Origin: Hysterium pulicare CBS 123377
Lineage: Eukaryota; Ascomycota; Dothideomycetes; Hysteriales; Hysteriaceae
Length of the DNA: 64,000 nucleotides
Assembly (NCBI GenBank): GCA_000467715.1
Contig: AJFK01000015.1
Coordinates: forward strand, 1-64,000
Direction: 5' to 3'
Made by a program: the position numbers and the translations under genes. Position 1 is the stretch's first letter. Each line of letters starts with the position of its first letter. Positions 29,701 to 42,501 of the stretch are shown one piece after another. Below the pieces are notes generated by a model. The model was not told the DNA's origin. It saw only the letters and a program-made list of their open reading frames with translations, and did no database searches.

Positions 29701-32700
29701 AACCGATTGTTAAAGTCGCTGATGTAATCAGCCAATGGTGTGGAATCAATCCCTTTGACGTCCGGATCGGTGGGATCATATTCTTCTTGGGCTTCGAAGT
29801 ATTCGTCTTCCTCCTCGTCGTCGCCATCTGGAACAGCGCGAAAATCATTATGACCCAAACGATCTATTAAACTCCGGTGCATGGCTCGGAGGAAATCCAG
29901 CTTTCTCTGCAAAGTGACGGCATGATTGCGGAGTAGATCTAATCGTTTCCTAAGACTTTCTTGTTTTTCACCTTCCCGTACGATCTTCAACTCCTGTTCT
30001 CCGATCGCTCGTTGATTTGACGAGATCTGTTCCTGGACTCGCTTGACCCGCTCTTCAATAAGACGGCATTGGACTCTCCGAGGATCATTTCTTACTGACA
30101 TAACGCAGTGATGAGTGGGCTCATTCCCGAAGGGACTAGTCCTATACCTGTCACCCGATATGTGATCTTGATGATCTGTCTGACGGAAGTAGGTGAAGCG
30201 CGGAGCGAATGCCAATGGGAGAATGGTCGTTTCGGGATTATGGTCCGAGGGCAGGATCCAACCAAGTTCAACGAAATCATCCATATCAACCCATCCCCAA
30301 TCGTTGTCTGGAATGCTGAATTTTGAAAGATCGGCGGAGACGTCCTGTTCTTGGTAGGACTCAAGCATCTCTTCCGTTGCCGCATTCAGATCCTCTGGGT
30401 TCGTGCCGCTAATACTTGCCGACACAGCTCGAACATCGGCTTTGATGAAGTCTAATTGAACTTGGTTTATCCGCATCCCTGTTGTCTGATTTTGTTTGCT
30501 GTTTTCTTGATTCTTAGGCGCTTGCACCTGTGTCCTGAATTCCTCACGACGCTGATGCAGATCAAGCATGAAGCTATCGAGACGAACTTTCAGGCCTGTA
30601 GCCGAGACAATGCCCTGCCCATAGTCTTCAACGTCCTTGTGCTTGTATATATGGCTCATGTAAAGAGGCGACAGTAGGAGGTTGTACTTGATCGTTGCAA
30701 GATGCCGACCAAATTTCTTACTTGACTTCTCGATGCCAGGCCACAGCTTCCCTTGTCGGATAGGTAATGACATGACCCCGGAAAACATCGACCACCAGCT
30801 AAAGAAATGAGTGAAAAACCGTGGGGTCAAGTGGACGCTGTTGTAGTTCTTTGATGGCTCAATATTAGATACCGACCATTCTCGGTCTTGCGGGGCGGCT
30901 ATTGCAAGAGACATATGAATATGATGACTGCGGAAACCCCGGTAAGCATCGTATTCCTGTGAATATTACGTTAAATGCTTTTCAATCAAGTTCGCTTAGT
31001 GACATACCTTTCCATCCACATATTTGGCGTACTTGGGATTCTTGAGGACAATTTCGTAGTGGGGCACAAAATCAAAGGATCGTCCGCCGCTGTCAAGGTT
31101 TCTCTCGAAAACGAGTCCTGATGTCCAACGGACATTTCCGTTCAATTTCATAATGGTTTTCTTGAACATAGCCATCGGCTTATAGCTAGAAATACTGGAG
31201 GAGCTTTCCGAATTACTCGAGCCGTCGTTATCCGAGTATTGGCGGGCATAGTGGCTAAGATCTGGAATCGCGAGAACGTAGGCACCACTGTCGACAACCA
31301 TAAAATTCCTGGGGTCCTCATCTTGGCATATTCTTAGTCGAACATCGTTCTGCCAGCACTTCACGAAACCGGCGCCTTGACCCGTGACCATGTAGGGGTC
31401 TCGAGAACCTATGTGGCGATGTTAGTTAATGAAGAGACTGACGGGACTTTGATAACGGAACAAACCTTTGAGGATTAGATGAACATCGCCATCCCCTTTC
31501 CAAGCAACGTCGAACCGAGAATGGAATGTAAGTCTTATTTTGTCCCAGAAACCCACTCGCTCTGAGGGATCGACAGCAGGTTTTGTGAAGTTCTCGATCA
31601 CTTGCATCATATCTTGGATGGCAGGTTGGTAAGAGGTACCCCAAGTAATTCGCGTTGGATGACCTGTGTTGATTTCGATCTTCATATCCGAATAGGTTTT
31701 GACAGGTGCTACCGTCCTCCGAACAGACAAGACAAAACCACCGGTGGTATTCCCAGAGCCATTTCCCTCTGGCGGTACAACGACCACCGTGCTTATACGT
31801 GAAGACTCGATGTCTCTGAATTCCTCGGCTATAACAAAATCTGTCTTGAGCGACAAGCTTGGTGAGCGTGGAGACTGGCTTGATCGCATTGCTGGCACAT
31901 GTACAAGTGGAAGGGGGTAGTCTCGAAGCGTCATTCTCGTTTCACCCATATTAATTTGAACATTCATCGGGATGAGCAGCGAATATTGCATGTCGAATGG
32001 CATACCCTTCCCGACACTGTTCAAAAACCTCGGGTATTCGGCTAGGGCAAAGGACGGCTTGTCAAGGAGTATATCAAGGTCACTTATTGTAACAGCCATT
32101 AGAGCCGGCCGCTGGGGAATGGAGAGAATGGTCTCTGTCTGCTCGATGTCATCTGGCAAGTCATCGAGGCCCCAGAATATTGATCGGATATCGTGCATCG
32201 CACGATTCTGGCAGGTAAGAGCGTGATCAATTCGTTTCCTCCAGGTCTGAGCATTCAGGCGGTTGAGTCTGTCTCGTGCCTCCTCCATTGATGTTCTGGA
32301 AACTCCACTTAAGCCAGCATACCCTTCTTTGTCGTAACGCATCTGGCGATCTTGCCTGCCTCGACCTGGCGAATCATGCCCAATCGAGTCTTCACTCTTG
32401 CTGCGAAACCTGAGGTCCTTGTCTTTTCTAAGTTTCGTTCTTCCGCGTGGTTCGTGAGCAGACTTTGCCCTATGACGAGATGGTCCTTGGCGATCCGTCT
32501 CCTGTTGTAGTTTCTTGAGCTTCAAATTGAACGCATCTTCCCGTGCAAGTCTTTGCTTCTGTTCTAAGAGACCATATCTGTATATTACTCCAAGCTTCCA
32601 TTCGAATGAACCATCTTCTATTTCGAAGAGAACAGCCGAACTCCGCAGAGATATCTTGGGCACCTGCTTTGGTCCTTCAGGTTCCTTGTCTAGAATGTAA

Positions 32701-35700
32701 TCGTTCGTGCCGGTTTGAAAACGATGGTGCAGCTGGTTGACAGTTTTTAGCACATTGGTGAGGTTGTCGAATATCTTATGAACAACCAGCTGATGTGGGA
32801 CGGCAATGCGAATGGCATCGGCCGCTACGTCAAAAGATTTGTCCTCCTTTACTGTGTTGCCATATCTCCTTCGAGAATGTCGGTAGTCCGCACGGAGCGA
32901 TTTTATACTTACAATCCGACTCCAAACACTTTTCATATTCGGAGTTTCTGCGTAAAGTCGCACGAGTCGCGATCTCAGAAATGGGCTTGACCATCTGTGT
33001 CGGCCGGCTTCCAGTCCATACAAATGGAGCATGAGTGGAGGATCTGAAGGCATGTCTGCTTTGATTTGTACAAATACTGCCCGGAAGTCTAGAGTGACAA
33101 TCTCATGTTTCGTTATCGCCGGATCGATGTCTTCTCCTTCCAAAGAGGGAACTGCGAGGTGGCGAGAGGATTGTGGTGGAGGTGCTGAGCCATTTGCACG
33201 ATCGTGTTTCCAGTTGAAAGACCTACGAAGAACCATTGTAGCGACTCCAATAGCAAAATGACGGTAGAGTGAGTAATGCAGGAATAGACTTTTTGCATGA
33301 GAATTGATATGGAATACGGGGCCCTGTCGATCGCTTGAGGTTGTAAAAGCTACCTCCATACGCGGCAGTGACAAGAAGGGTTCGGACTCCCACGTATCGG
33401 CAGCTTCAACAACAAACCCTTCAAGTCCCTGCCAATGAACAGCAAGTCGTCTCCCATCAGTTCCGTCTTCATGTCTCCTTCGCGGTGATGACGGCGCTGT
33501 TGGTCTTAGTAAGTACTCATCTCGATTGATAGTTCTACTTGTAGCTCTTCGTCTAACGGGTCTAGATTCCGTCTCGTCTCCTTTATGCTGTTTATACTCT
33601 GCGGTCCAAGATTCCAAATGCAATGCAAGTCCACGGGCATCTTTGGATACTTCAGGATCAACCCCTGCAACCTCGATATTAAAATCGGATGCCTGTAGAT
33701 GAACATGTAGAAGCCAAGCAGGCCACTTTCGTAGGAAGTTGATAGGTTTTCGTGATGGAGCGACGCGACGCTTTCGAAGCACGTCACTTTGAAGTTGTTC
33801 CACAATCTGACGAAGACCCTCGCTTATCTCTGGTCGCACCAGGTACACAGAGAACGTCTGTAAATTCCCATTGACAATAACCACGACTTCTGGCGAAGCA
33901 ATGAGTTGAAGCTTGAGCTCTAGATGGTCTGACAAGAGAAGATTATGCTTTTCGCTGGATGCAGTTTGATAATATAGTTGTTGCGAATTCATTCGAAAAG
34001 TAGAGATTAGAGAATAATGAAGGTCCCCTTCGGAAGCATGAGAGGACTCAACGTCGAGGGATATCGAGGAGGACGCTGAAATCAATAAATCAAATTCGTC
34101 TGTGCCTTTCTTCTCTGGCTCCATTGGTGGAAGTGTAACACGGATTACGGGCTCGTGTATTGAGATCTTAATATTTGCTTTGGGTAAGAGCCGTGAAAGC
34201 AGGTGGCGTTTGCGCTGTCTCATAATTGGAGGTTGTGGTTGCTTTTGAGGGTTTTGGAACAGGGCCAGTATAAGCGGTAGATGCTTGGGATCAAGATCAA
34301 GAGAGGGAGAAGTGACGACAAGATTTGCAAATAGAATGTTGGCATTCCTTTCAGCGACATTCTTTTCGTTTGAGAACTGGATAGTCTTGGACGGTAGTGT
34401 AGTATCCAGGGTAATAGTTGCCATCGGTATGTAGAGGAGTCGTTCGGGATTGTCATGACCATCGTCGATGCCCACAGAAATGGAGATGGCTGCAAGAAGA
34501 GCCTGGTGGGCTATATCATCCCGCGAGAAGAGCATAAGATGGGCAGGGCTTCGAGGATCCAAACGCTCCACATCCATTCCAACTTCCTTCATGGACATGT
34601 TGAGATATACCGGGGGGTCCGAAGGATGAACAGGTTGGATTCGTTTCGTTAAGCCGAAGAAACTTACGGCAAATTGGATTTCTTGAATGCCACGAAGAAT
34701 AGAGCTTGCGAATTCTTTCGAGTCGGACACCGTCCGAACAATGTTTTCCTCGCGACTCCCCGGTCGATCCAATTCCTCCATCACGTCGGTAAAAGAGATT
34801 TCAAACTCCGTGACATTTGCATCTTTCCTTCCATAGACTTTGCGGCAATTCTTGACGCGATCCATGCAAACCTGGATGTCGTCAATTGGCAGGCTCAGAC
34901 GACCTAGCTTAAGCGCAATCGAGGCATCTCGAAGTCCTTCCAGGTCCTTATATAGTAGCCCATGCACATTCAGCGTGCAGTTGTCCAATACTTCGGTTGA
35001 GTCTTTCCCTTCGGGGGTGAAAAGAATGCTCCGAACCGTAAATATCCATTCTGCCGGTTGTTGTTCTTTAGAGGATTTAGGTCTTCGATGTTGAAATAAT
35101 CGGCTTCGGTCCACAGTCTGACGCCTTGTGTCCACCGCCATGGTAAAATTGCCTATTTGGACAGATCCAACGTCGACGATGACAAGCGTCGAAGTTGACG
35201 CCACCAGGTCGACCATTCGAATCCAATTGATTTTCCGATGCAAGCGTTTTATCCTTTCCTTAGCCCGTGTCAACCTTTCCCAAGTCCTGCTCCTTTGGTT
35301 GTCATCATCGCTGTTATCCTCTTCAATGTCGTCCTCAACAGACTCATCCGAAGAGGAGTTCTTGCCAGCGATCTTCTCCGTCGACCCATTTCCCCAGTGT
35401 GTCCAAGGGTATCTCTTTCTTGGTTTCTCCCCGAACGTTTTTAGATCTATTGTGACCTTCAACTCCGTCAAAACAACACTGAGCCATGTTGGTTGGGCGA
35501 ATGTGGGGCGATGCAGATTAAGGCCAAGACCACGAATTTCGATTCTGAGGCCCTCTTTCGGGGTGAAGGCAATACGACGCAGGCTAGAAAAGCCTAACCT
35601 CTGTATTGAAATGCCGGTGACGACTCGTAGGAATTGGAATACAACGAAGGATGACAGGTAGAGTAGCAGAAAGAGCCCCGCCAGGAACGACAAGCTCGGG

Positions 35701-35711
35701 AGCGCCATCAT
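26781..35711 (-). CDS. FMP27: Bridge-like lipid transfer protein, FMP27/Hobbit (BLTP2) family
   Basis: Exons 35711-31466, 31408-31008 and 30956-26781 join in phase to about 2,940 residues. The N-terminus has a hydrophobic anchor (FLAGLFLLLYLSSFVVFQFL) followed by IEIRGLGLNLHRP, the first beta-groove strand. Exon 1 ends with the diagnostic GFWDK motif (RVGFWDKIRLTFHSRF), and exon 3 carries the WPPW motif (SSWPPWVPFEVMFEFN); both name RBG units of this family. The C-terminal third has a coiled coil near the WPPW block and a long disordered Ser-rich tail. These proteins form a rod with a hydrophobic groove that moves phospholipids at endoplasmic reticulum-plasma membrane contacts. The stop codon overlaps a donor-like GTAAGT, so a small extra 3' exon is possible. 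No other homologue fits. Confidence 0.95.
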
Positions 35712-36913
35712 GGTATCTCCTCAACCATGGACGCAAAGCCGCCGCTCTAGGGAGCGTATAGGTGATTTCTGCGCCCGAAGGACATGCAGAGGATGCGCTG
35801 TAGTCTGAGGTTACATATCATTGATAATAGCGGGTGCTCATCGTTCTTGAGGTTTGATAAAGGCGACGCAGCGGTCGAGATTTTAGGGAAAGACGGAGGG
35901 CCGGAGCTGCCGGAGGAGTGAATTTGCGCAGCGATAAGGGCATGAATGGAGTTCGTGTTCTTCTTGAGGGGTGAATTGCTCTCGGCAGGTGTCGAAGAGC
36001 TCGCTGGAGGGATTCAGTGGTGCTGTGGGTTGCCGCACCTCAAAACCGTTCCCGGCGCCCAGGTTCCCAAGCGCCACCAATCCCTGCGACCGTGAAGGAC
36101 GACTGTATCACGTGATGCAACACCAAGTATCTATCCGAGAACACCTCGACATCGTTCCCTTCCATTATCCAACCTCACATCAAGAACATGCTATCATCAT
36201 CAAATACACCCAAATAGCTCATACAGGCTACCCGAAAGCTATGTGTATCTCAGGATGATGATAGAGGTGATAGAGATGTAGAGCGATGATAAATCATATT
36301 CAAATGTTCTTAACTTCATTGGCGACATTGATTCACTCGTCTCATTCAACACTGATCCTTCAATCTGTTGCTGCATTTGATGGGGAGACATGATTGTGCG
36401 CCACTATTCGACGCGGCTTCAAGAAGGCGAATACCCTTAAACCTGTCGGAGTCCATCTGATCAAAGCAGTCGGATCAAAGCAGTCCGACCGATGCGAACT
36501 GGTAGTAACGAACAGAGGAGCAAGTGGAAAAGTCTCAAAGGTTTCGTTCATTACTTTACCAGCGTAATGTAATTCCCAGGGCTTCGCTGTCTGGGTGAGC
36601 TTCGCTGTGCACACACTCTTTCTTCGTTGTCGGAGAGAACTCGTTGCTCCAATGAAGCAAGAACAGCAGGAGACACCTCCCAAATGCTGGCTCAGTGCGG
36701 GCAGAAAGAGCAAGAAGATGGAAACACTTTGGTCTTCTCGTCTCCATCATTTCCCACTTAAACCATCTTTCACACACTTTCATATCTCGATCAACTCTCG
36801 CTTTTACCAAACAGCTTTCTATCATTAATTTTTACATTGATCCAACGATCTATTTTACTTGCATCACCGTATCACCGTCATTTCTTACTCCTTCGAGCAT
36901 TCCACCCACTACC
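35712..36913. other. Long intergenic, 1.2 kb
   Basis: Holds the upstream region of the lipid transfer gene and of the membrane protein at 36914. A 65-residue minus frame from an ATG at 36080 to 35883 contains CREQFTPQEEHELHSCPYRC but I cannot support it as a gene. A repeated heptamer around 36463-36485 (TCAAAGCAGTC, twice) is visible. Confidence 0.4.
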
Positions 36914-37940
36914 ATGTCTCGCTTGTTTCAGGCCGCACGCAGAACGGCCCGGTGCTTGCGAGTTGCAGTCAGAATAGCCCGAAGATGTGTAACTCTCCGC
37001 AAATATGATCCAGTAAACATCATTGCGAGGTTCATGTTTTACCTCCTCATTCTATACGGCTTTGGCAGTGTAGGGTCGGCAGACAGTGATCCAGATGCCG
37101 ACCCGGCACCTTGTGGCTATGAAGTAAGTCCAGTTTGCATAGTGTCGCAAAGCAGGCATATCCAGACTTTAACAAACCACAATGCTGATGTGCTTCCAGC
37201 AGCTGTGGGACCCCGACCCGTTTCATATGGGCTGTAGGTCTTATCTCCCAGCTCTTCACGAACAACCAATCTAACATGAAAGGTGCTATCGCCCATATCT
37301 CTGTACTTTGTTTCCTGTTTGCGTTTATAGGGTTTCATAACGACCCGCTCCACTTCTTTATGAGAGCCATGGGCGGAGACTTGCGTTACAATTGGCGATA
37401 TCTCGAGCAACAGCGAAAGCGGTAAGAGAGCAAACCTGATTCTCGCAATAGAAACTTACTATCGTTACCCTATAACAGTGCTTTGTCCCTGTCAGTTAAC
37501 GACCAAGCCTGGCTTTTCAGGACTCCCGTCTTCCGATACCTCGAATACAAGGGCTTCTGTATCCTCGAGTTCATCCTGTTGACGCTTATCATTAACATGC
37601 TGGGGAATCCCAGCTGGCTCATTTTGTTTGGGTATGGTGTCATGTGCTTCTTTGGTTCCCTCTTGGCTTTTCTGCGACGGATGAAGGAACCAACTTCTCC
37701 AGATGTAGGTCTCCGACTCTCCGCATACTGTTCATGCCTCCCTGTCATCATGCTACTAACCAGGTACTAAGCACGTGCCTCTCTATTATGATGAAAACTT
37801 GGGTTCGGATATCGACGTTTAAGGGATGGGTTTATGACGGGAGATTGTTCGGGTGTATGAATGGCGTTTTCGGGCTTCGGACCTTGAAAGGGACACGACA
37901 GGTCCGAGTTCGTTCTGTATGGTTTGAGGAAACGCCGTAG
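36914..37940 (+). CDS. Five-exon membrane protein, unknown function
   Basis: Exons 36914-37123, 37200-37233, 37283-37421, 37479-37704 and 37764-37940 join in phase to 261 residues; exon 2 is only 34 nt. The N-terminus is Arg-rich (RTARCLRVAVRIARRC), then a first membrane segment RFMFYLLILYGFGSVGS and an acidic loop DSDPDADPAP. Further hydrophobic helices are HISVLCFLFAFIGF, CILEFILLTLIINML and LILFGYGVMCFFGSLLAFL, so about four membrane spans. The C-terminus is soluble and basic. I do not recognise the family. The basic amphipathic start could also be a mitochondrial targeting signal. Every splice junction keeps phase, which argues for a real gene. Confidence 0.65.
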
Positions 37941-38347
37941 CTAGCAGTAACAAAACACGTGTTCTTCCACTATAACTATAAGTGTCGCATGACTTTATCC
38001 CGATATCCGCTTATCATTTGGAGAGCTGAAGTTCGGCGACAGGTACCAAACGACGGCGAATGTATCATTCCTACTGGGTCAAATGAAACGCTCTGACTTC
38101 CAGTACCTGCAGCCCTGTCAAGACGACATCAAAGCATACGGGTTTCTGAGCCCATTCTGTACCCTACGTCGCCTTCTAGTTGATCTGGTTAACTTACAAT
38201 AGAATGTCACGAATATGAAAATAGAGGTTCAGAGGCATTAGCACGAAATTGTCCATTTTAATACCTGGCCATTCAGCAAGAGCCATAGACATCGCCATCT
38301 TCTCCAGGTTATCCGCACCAGCGTCCAGCAGTTCAAAGCCAACAGCA
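37941..38347. other. Convergent intergenic, no gene seen
   Basis: About 400 bp between the 3' ends of the membrane protein gene and the F-box-like gene. No repeat or RNA gene recognised. Confidence 0.5.
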
Positions 38348-39523
38348 TCATTTCTCAAAAGCCCATTCATAAGTCTTATGCCTTGCCTTCCAAATCTGAT
38401 TTTCCCAGACTGCTCGACTCTCGATATCATACCGTACTTCCTGCCGATTCCGTATAATGACGCCGAAAGGTGCGATTGGCATACGGTGAGCCTCCTGAAC
38501 AGGAAAAGTCGGGAAAGGCCATTCACACAGCAAGTCGAGGAACAGATTTTTCCCTCCCTCCCAGGGGCGCTCAAGCGGGATGGTTTTCCAAAACGTCTCC
38601 ATCTCTTGATGAAGGGGTCCCAGTTGGTTGATCGTGATTTTAGTTGCCATAGGCTTGGTTACAATGATTGAAGCAAGAAGGGCGAGGAGTGGGAGGTATC
38701 GTATATATGAAGGTGGGGAAGCACGAGCTGATTTGTCGACCCATATTGGCAGGCCTCGAATGTCCAAGATCAGATTTTGAATGGATTGCGGATGGCAAAA
38801 CTTCCACCAACGAAACAGGTGGCTGTGATCAGTTGGAAAGTAATGATAGTAGGAGCCCGGACCATTCTGCACGAGTTCGCGCACATCATCTGACAGAACA
38901 TCGATCGATAGTCGTGTTATTGTGTCGTATAGTGCCTTCGATGCAAAGCCAATACTTGCAGAACCTTGCCATGACCCCGGTAGTGGTAAAAGTACTTCAG
39001 TCTCCCCGTCACTTCGGGAACGGCCAAATAGGCTAGCGCATACTCTTCCGATATCAACATTTTCGGCGATTCGAACTTCGATTGCGATGGTTTTTAGCTT
39101 CAAGCCAGAGAGTGACTTAATAATTCGAGCTTGTGGGTCCTTCATTACGCTCAGAGTCGATTGAATGAGATCTTGGGAAATGTACCAGGTACTATTGATA
39201 CAAATACGCTGTCCTTCGTAGCGTAGCTGATGGCAAGAATCAATGAATGCTGGCAGCGTGTTGACCATTTTGAGATCGATGCGGCCCTTATGAGAATCGA
39301 ATACAAATTCGAAGATTAATAAGCGCAGCTCCACAGGTAGCTCGAGAAGGCGACATCGTCCAGGTCGAGGGATTGCCGCAGGATCGCCCGCACGTAGAGG
39401 AGCCAGCTGTTGAGCCCAATCATCTGACGGTCCGTCATCTTGTCCAGGCGCCGGGGAGTATGCGCGTTCCGTCGGCCTTTGATCCATTGTTTTCGGACAA
39501 GGGAAAGGCCGGGTCGTGTTCAT
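38348..39523 (-). CDS. F-box-like (DUF7730-related) protein
   Basis: A 391-residue single-exon protein starting MNTTRPFPCP. After a Pro-rich leader, residues about 55-85 read RCRLLELPVELRLLIFEFVF, the F-box-like motif of fungal LPxELR proteins, followed by FIDSCHQLRYEGQRICINS, the usual second element. The rest is a mixed alpha/beta region without a recognised domain, with FRWWKFCHPQSIQNLILDIRG and a hydrophobic patch LPLLALLASIIVT. It belongs to the same broad group as the DUF7730 pair at 15.5-18.1 kb but is not a close paralogue. Possible SCF substrate receptor by analogy only. Confidence 0.7.
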   Translation of the reverse strand: MNTTRPFPCPKTMDQRPTERAYSPAPGQDDGPSDDWAQQLAPLRAGDPAAIPRPGRCRLLELPVELRLLIFEFVFDSHKGRIDLKMVNTLPAFIDSCHQLRYEGQRICINSTWYISQDLIQSTLSVMKDPQARIIKSLSGLKLKTIAIEVRIAENVDIGRVCASLFGRSRSDGETEVLLPLPGSWQGSASIGFASKALYDTITRLSIDVLSDDVRELVQNGPGSYYHYFPTDHSHLFRWWKFCHPQSIQNLILDIRGLPIWVDKSARASPPSYIRYLPLLALLASIIVTKPMATKITINQLGPLHQEMETFWKTIPLERPWEGGKNLFLDLLCEWPFPTFPVQEAHRMPIAPFGVIIRNRQEVRYDIESRAVWENQIWKARHKTYEWAFEK

Positions 39524-39889
39524 GCTCTGAGCCGCGTTGAATTGTGACCCAACCTTTGTGTGGTGTTTGGGATTTATGGTGCGGGCCTATGGTGAAAAGA
39601 CGGAAGCGCTAAGGAGTTGAACGTAAGCCCACGCAATCACGGGGTGAAGTGAAGAAAGACTCACCTCCTCACTTGTAACTGCATTCCCTTTAGTCAGGTG
39701 CAATTGGTTTATTTTTCACCTGGAAGTGCTTGAAATTCACATCGTAGTTTTATCCATTTGAAATTGATAAGGGAGTCTTTTGCAAACGTGAAATTCTGCC
39801 GCGACCTCCGTATAGTAAGGTCAGCTTTGTTAATTGATGAGTCATCAGCTCAAACTAGTTCCAAGGTCCCCTAATTAGAGCAGTATAAC
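39524..39889. other. Intergenic, no gene seen
   Basis: About 370 bp: promoter side of the F-box-like gene and 3' flank of ELP2. Confidence 0.5.
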
Positions 39890-42402
39890 TCATGTAGGCG
39901 AGAAATTTGCGACTCGATAGAGTCTAACGGAGCTGTCATCACTAGCGACTGCCAATTCTGCGGAAGTAGGCGCATGTTCAGATGCCTTGGCGTCTTTGTG
40001 GCTGTGGCCTTCCTCGCGAGGCCTCCAAGCGACTTGATTGATTGCTTTGGCAGGCGTAAGTGATTGATCGATGGTAGTTATGTAATGAGCACTCAGAGTG
40101 GGAAGTTTAATAGAGCAAATACCAATCGTGCCATCTTCAGTTCCGTATGCGAGAACCAAGTCATCTTTGATTAAATATCGAAGGAAAGACACCGCGGTAA
40201 CGGCTAATGATGCTGGGATAGTTGTTTTGCAGTTTGCTTCGGATCCAGTAAACTGCCACAGCTTCACCGTCTTGTCCCGACCAGCTGTTGCGAAAGTTCT
40301 ATCAGAAGCTTGTGGTGCCCAGGAGCCGTCTAAGATCATTCGTGTGTGGCCTTTGGGATTCGAGAGAGCGAGCTTATATTGGTTTATAGCATCTTGGGCA
40401 CGTTCGAATACTGCCCATTGTCGATCTCTTCCTACACTGAGTAAAAACTGATCGTCATGAGAAAATTCTAAACTAGTAACGGTCAGGGAGTGGGCGGTAA
40501 GTGGAGGTTTGATTTCCAGCCACTCTTTGGTATCGTAGAGACGAATAACTGCGTGATCAACGGAACTGGCTCGACATGCAGTCGCAACTAGCTTTCCATC
40601 ATTGCTTGTTGCGACCGCAGAAATTTCATATCCGTGACCATAGAGTTTCTCGGTTTCTGGCCATAGAAGATGGCGAGCCAGATGATCTTCTAAGGGCGGA
40701 TGGTCGATATCAAGCGTGGATTTGCGCACCACTGATGCTGGGTCGACTCCCTCCCGTTCCTCACCTTCGCCATTCGCCACAGGTTCATCGTCTGCTACAG
40801 CCTGGATTGCTTTGTTAGAGAGGCCGAGAACAGGAATATTCGCTGCATCTGGGAACGTGTTGGTAGTATTGGCTTGGATCTTGCAAAGTCTTTCTAACAT
40901 GTTCGCAACTCCCCGAGGCTCGTCGAAGACACGAAGAAGCTTCTCATCTGCCCCTGAGATGAACTGGGAAGATGAGACTGAATCGATACAATTTAGGTCA
41001 TAGCCGTGTATTTGAGGTCTTGAGAACTCATGCCATGAACTATTCCCCTCGCGTTTCCATTCAGCAAACAGCCTTGTCGTTTGGTCGGATCCAGTTGATA
41101 AAAGATACGAGCCGTCTTTAGACCAGCAAATACCCTTGACTTCTTGGACATGCCCAGTAATGGCAATCGTTTGCAGCCACACATCATCGGACGATGAATA
41201 CTTCCACATTCTCCAACTTCCAGTTCTGCCTAGAGACACTACTGAGTTGCCGTCTGGCGACCATAGGCCAATCCAAAAACCTCCAGCACTCCCTGTGGCA
41301 GTCGTAGATCCTTTCTGAGCACTGATCTCACCAAGTCTCGCGTTACAAATCCATACCCCAGAATTCGGGTCAGGTTCCCAGATCGCAAGTGAATTATCTT
41401 CCGAGGTTGACAGGAGTTGTAGTTTTCCATCCCTATGGCGCCAGGAGGTAGTGTAGATCCAGTCCTCGTGGCCTAAAAGAAGAGCCTCGAACGTGATAGA
41501 GTACTTCAAGGAAGCTGACTCAATTCGATGAGCTTTATTCGATAATGATTTTCCCAGAACACCCAAAGCTGGGTCATTGATTGCACTACTGACGGCAGGT
41601 AATTTTTCTCCTTGATGAATACGCCAAAGACGTATGTACTTATCCTGGCTTGCTGAGGCTAGCAACAAATCACTGTCCTCGTTGACTTGCTCTCGAGTGA
41701 ATGTGAGAGACCGTATCCAGCCTTCATGTCCGGTGAGTGTTGCTGCGAGGTCAAAATGAGCATCGCGGGATACGTAAATCTGAATGGAAGTCTTCGTTCC
41801 CGCGGCAGCAAGGATGAGGGATGACTCGTCCAACTTGGCAAGAGTAAGACTCAGGGGAAAGTACTTTGGGTTCAGCTGTATCGTTTGGAGTACTCGAGCT
41901 TCAACTTCGCTGAAATCAGCGTTATGAACTAGCTTCCATATCTTTAACGTTCCATCTGAAGCTCCTGTGGCAAAAACGTCCGAGCCTGGTAGAACGGATA
42001 TGCGAATGATCGAATTCTGATGTTCATGAAAACTCCCAATAAGCTCAAAGCCATCTGAATCTCGTGAATTCGCTCGCCAAACCCGCAAGGAGTGGTCTGC
42101 TGATCCACTCAGCAAGATAGAGGACTCCGATGAGCCGGTTGGGAAGAACCTAACAGCGTTGACCATTTTCGTGTGACTGGTTAGGAGATACCGTACCCCA
42201 CGGTAGGACCCATCCTGTTAGAGGTAAGTATACGTTGCATAGCGAGCCTAAGGTTTGAAAATCATTTTCATACTTCGGGATCCCACAGAGCAATGCAATT
42301 ATCAGCTCCAAAGGCAAGTAAACCCGATCCTTCCACATCCCAATCTGCCGCAGAAGGGTGCCTGTTTCCCCCTATTGAGATGAACTCCGTTTCGACCTCC
42401 AT
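39890..42402 (-). CDS. ELP2: Elongator complex subunit 2 (WD40)
   Basis: Exons 42402-42274 and 42214-39890 give 817 residues, the usual ELP2 length. Exon 1 encodes the conserved start of the first blade (FISIGGNRHPSAADWD, LLAFGADNCIALWDPE), and the join leads into TKMVNAVRFFPTG. Many WD repeats follow, e.g. ILLSGSADHSLRVW, FATGASDGTLKIWKL, LLASASQDKYIRLWRI, LLSTSEDNSLAIWEP, YLLSTGSDQTTRLF, FATAGRDKTVKLW, forming the two seven-bladed propellers of Elp2. The specific ELP2 signature ELWPEVEKLYGHGYE is present as LLWPETEKLYGHGYEI. Elp2 scaffolds the Elp123 subcomplex that modifies wobble uridines of tRNA (cm5U pathway). Confidence 0.95.
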
Positions 42403-42501
42403 CCTAGCAAAAGGCTGTTCAATATTGTGAAAGAAAGGTCAGAGGAATTCTCATCGCCCGAAAATCTTGCGCTAATATTCGCGTAACGACCCGCTTCCGA
42501 G

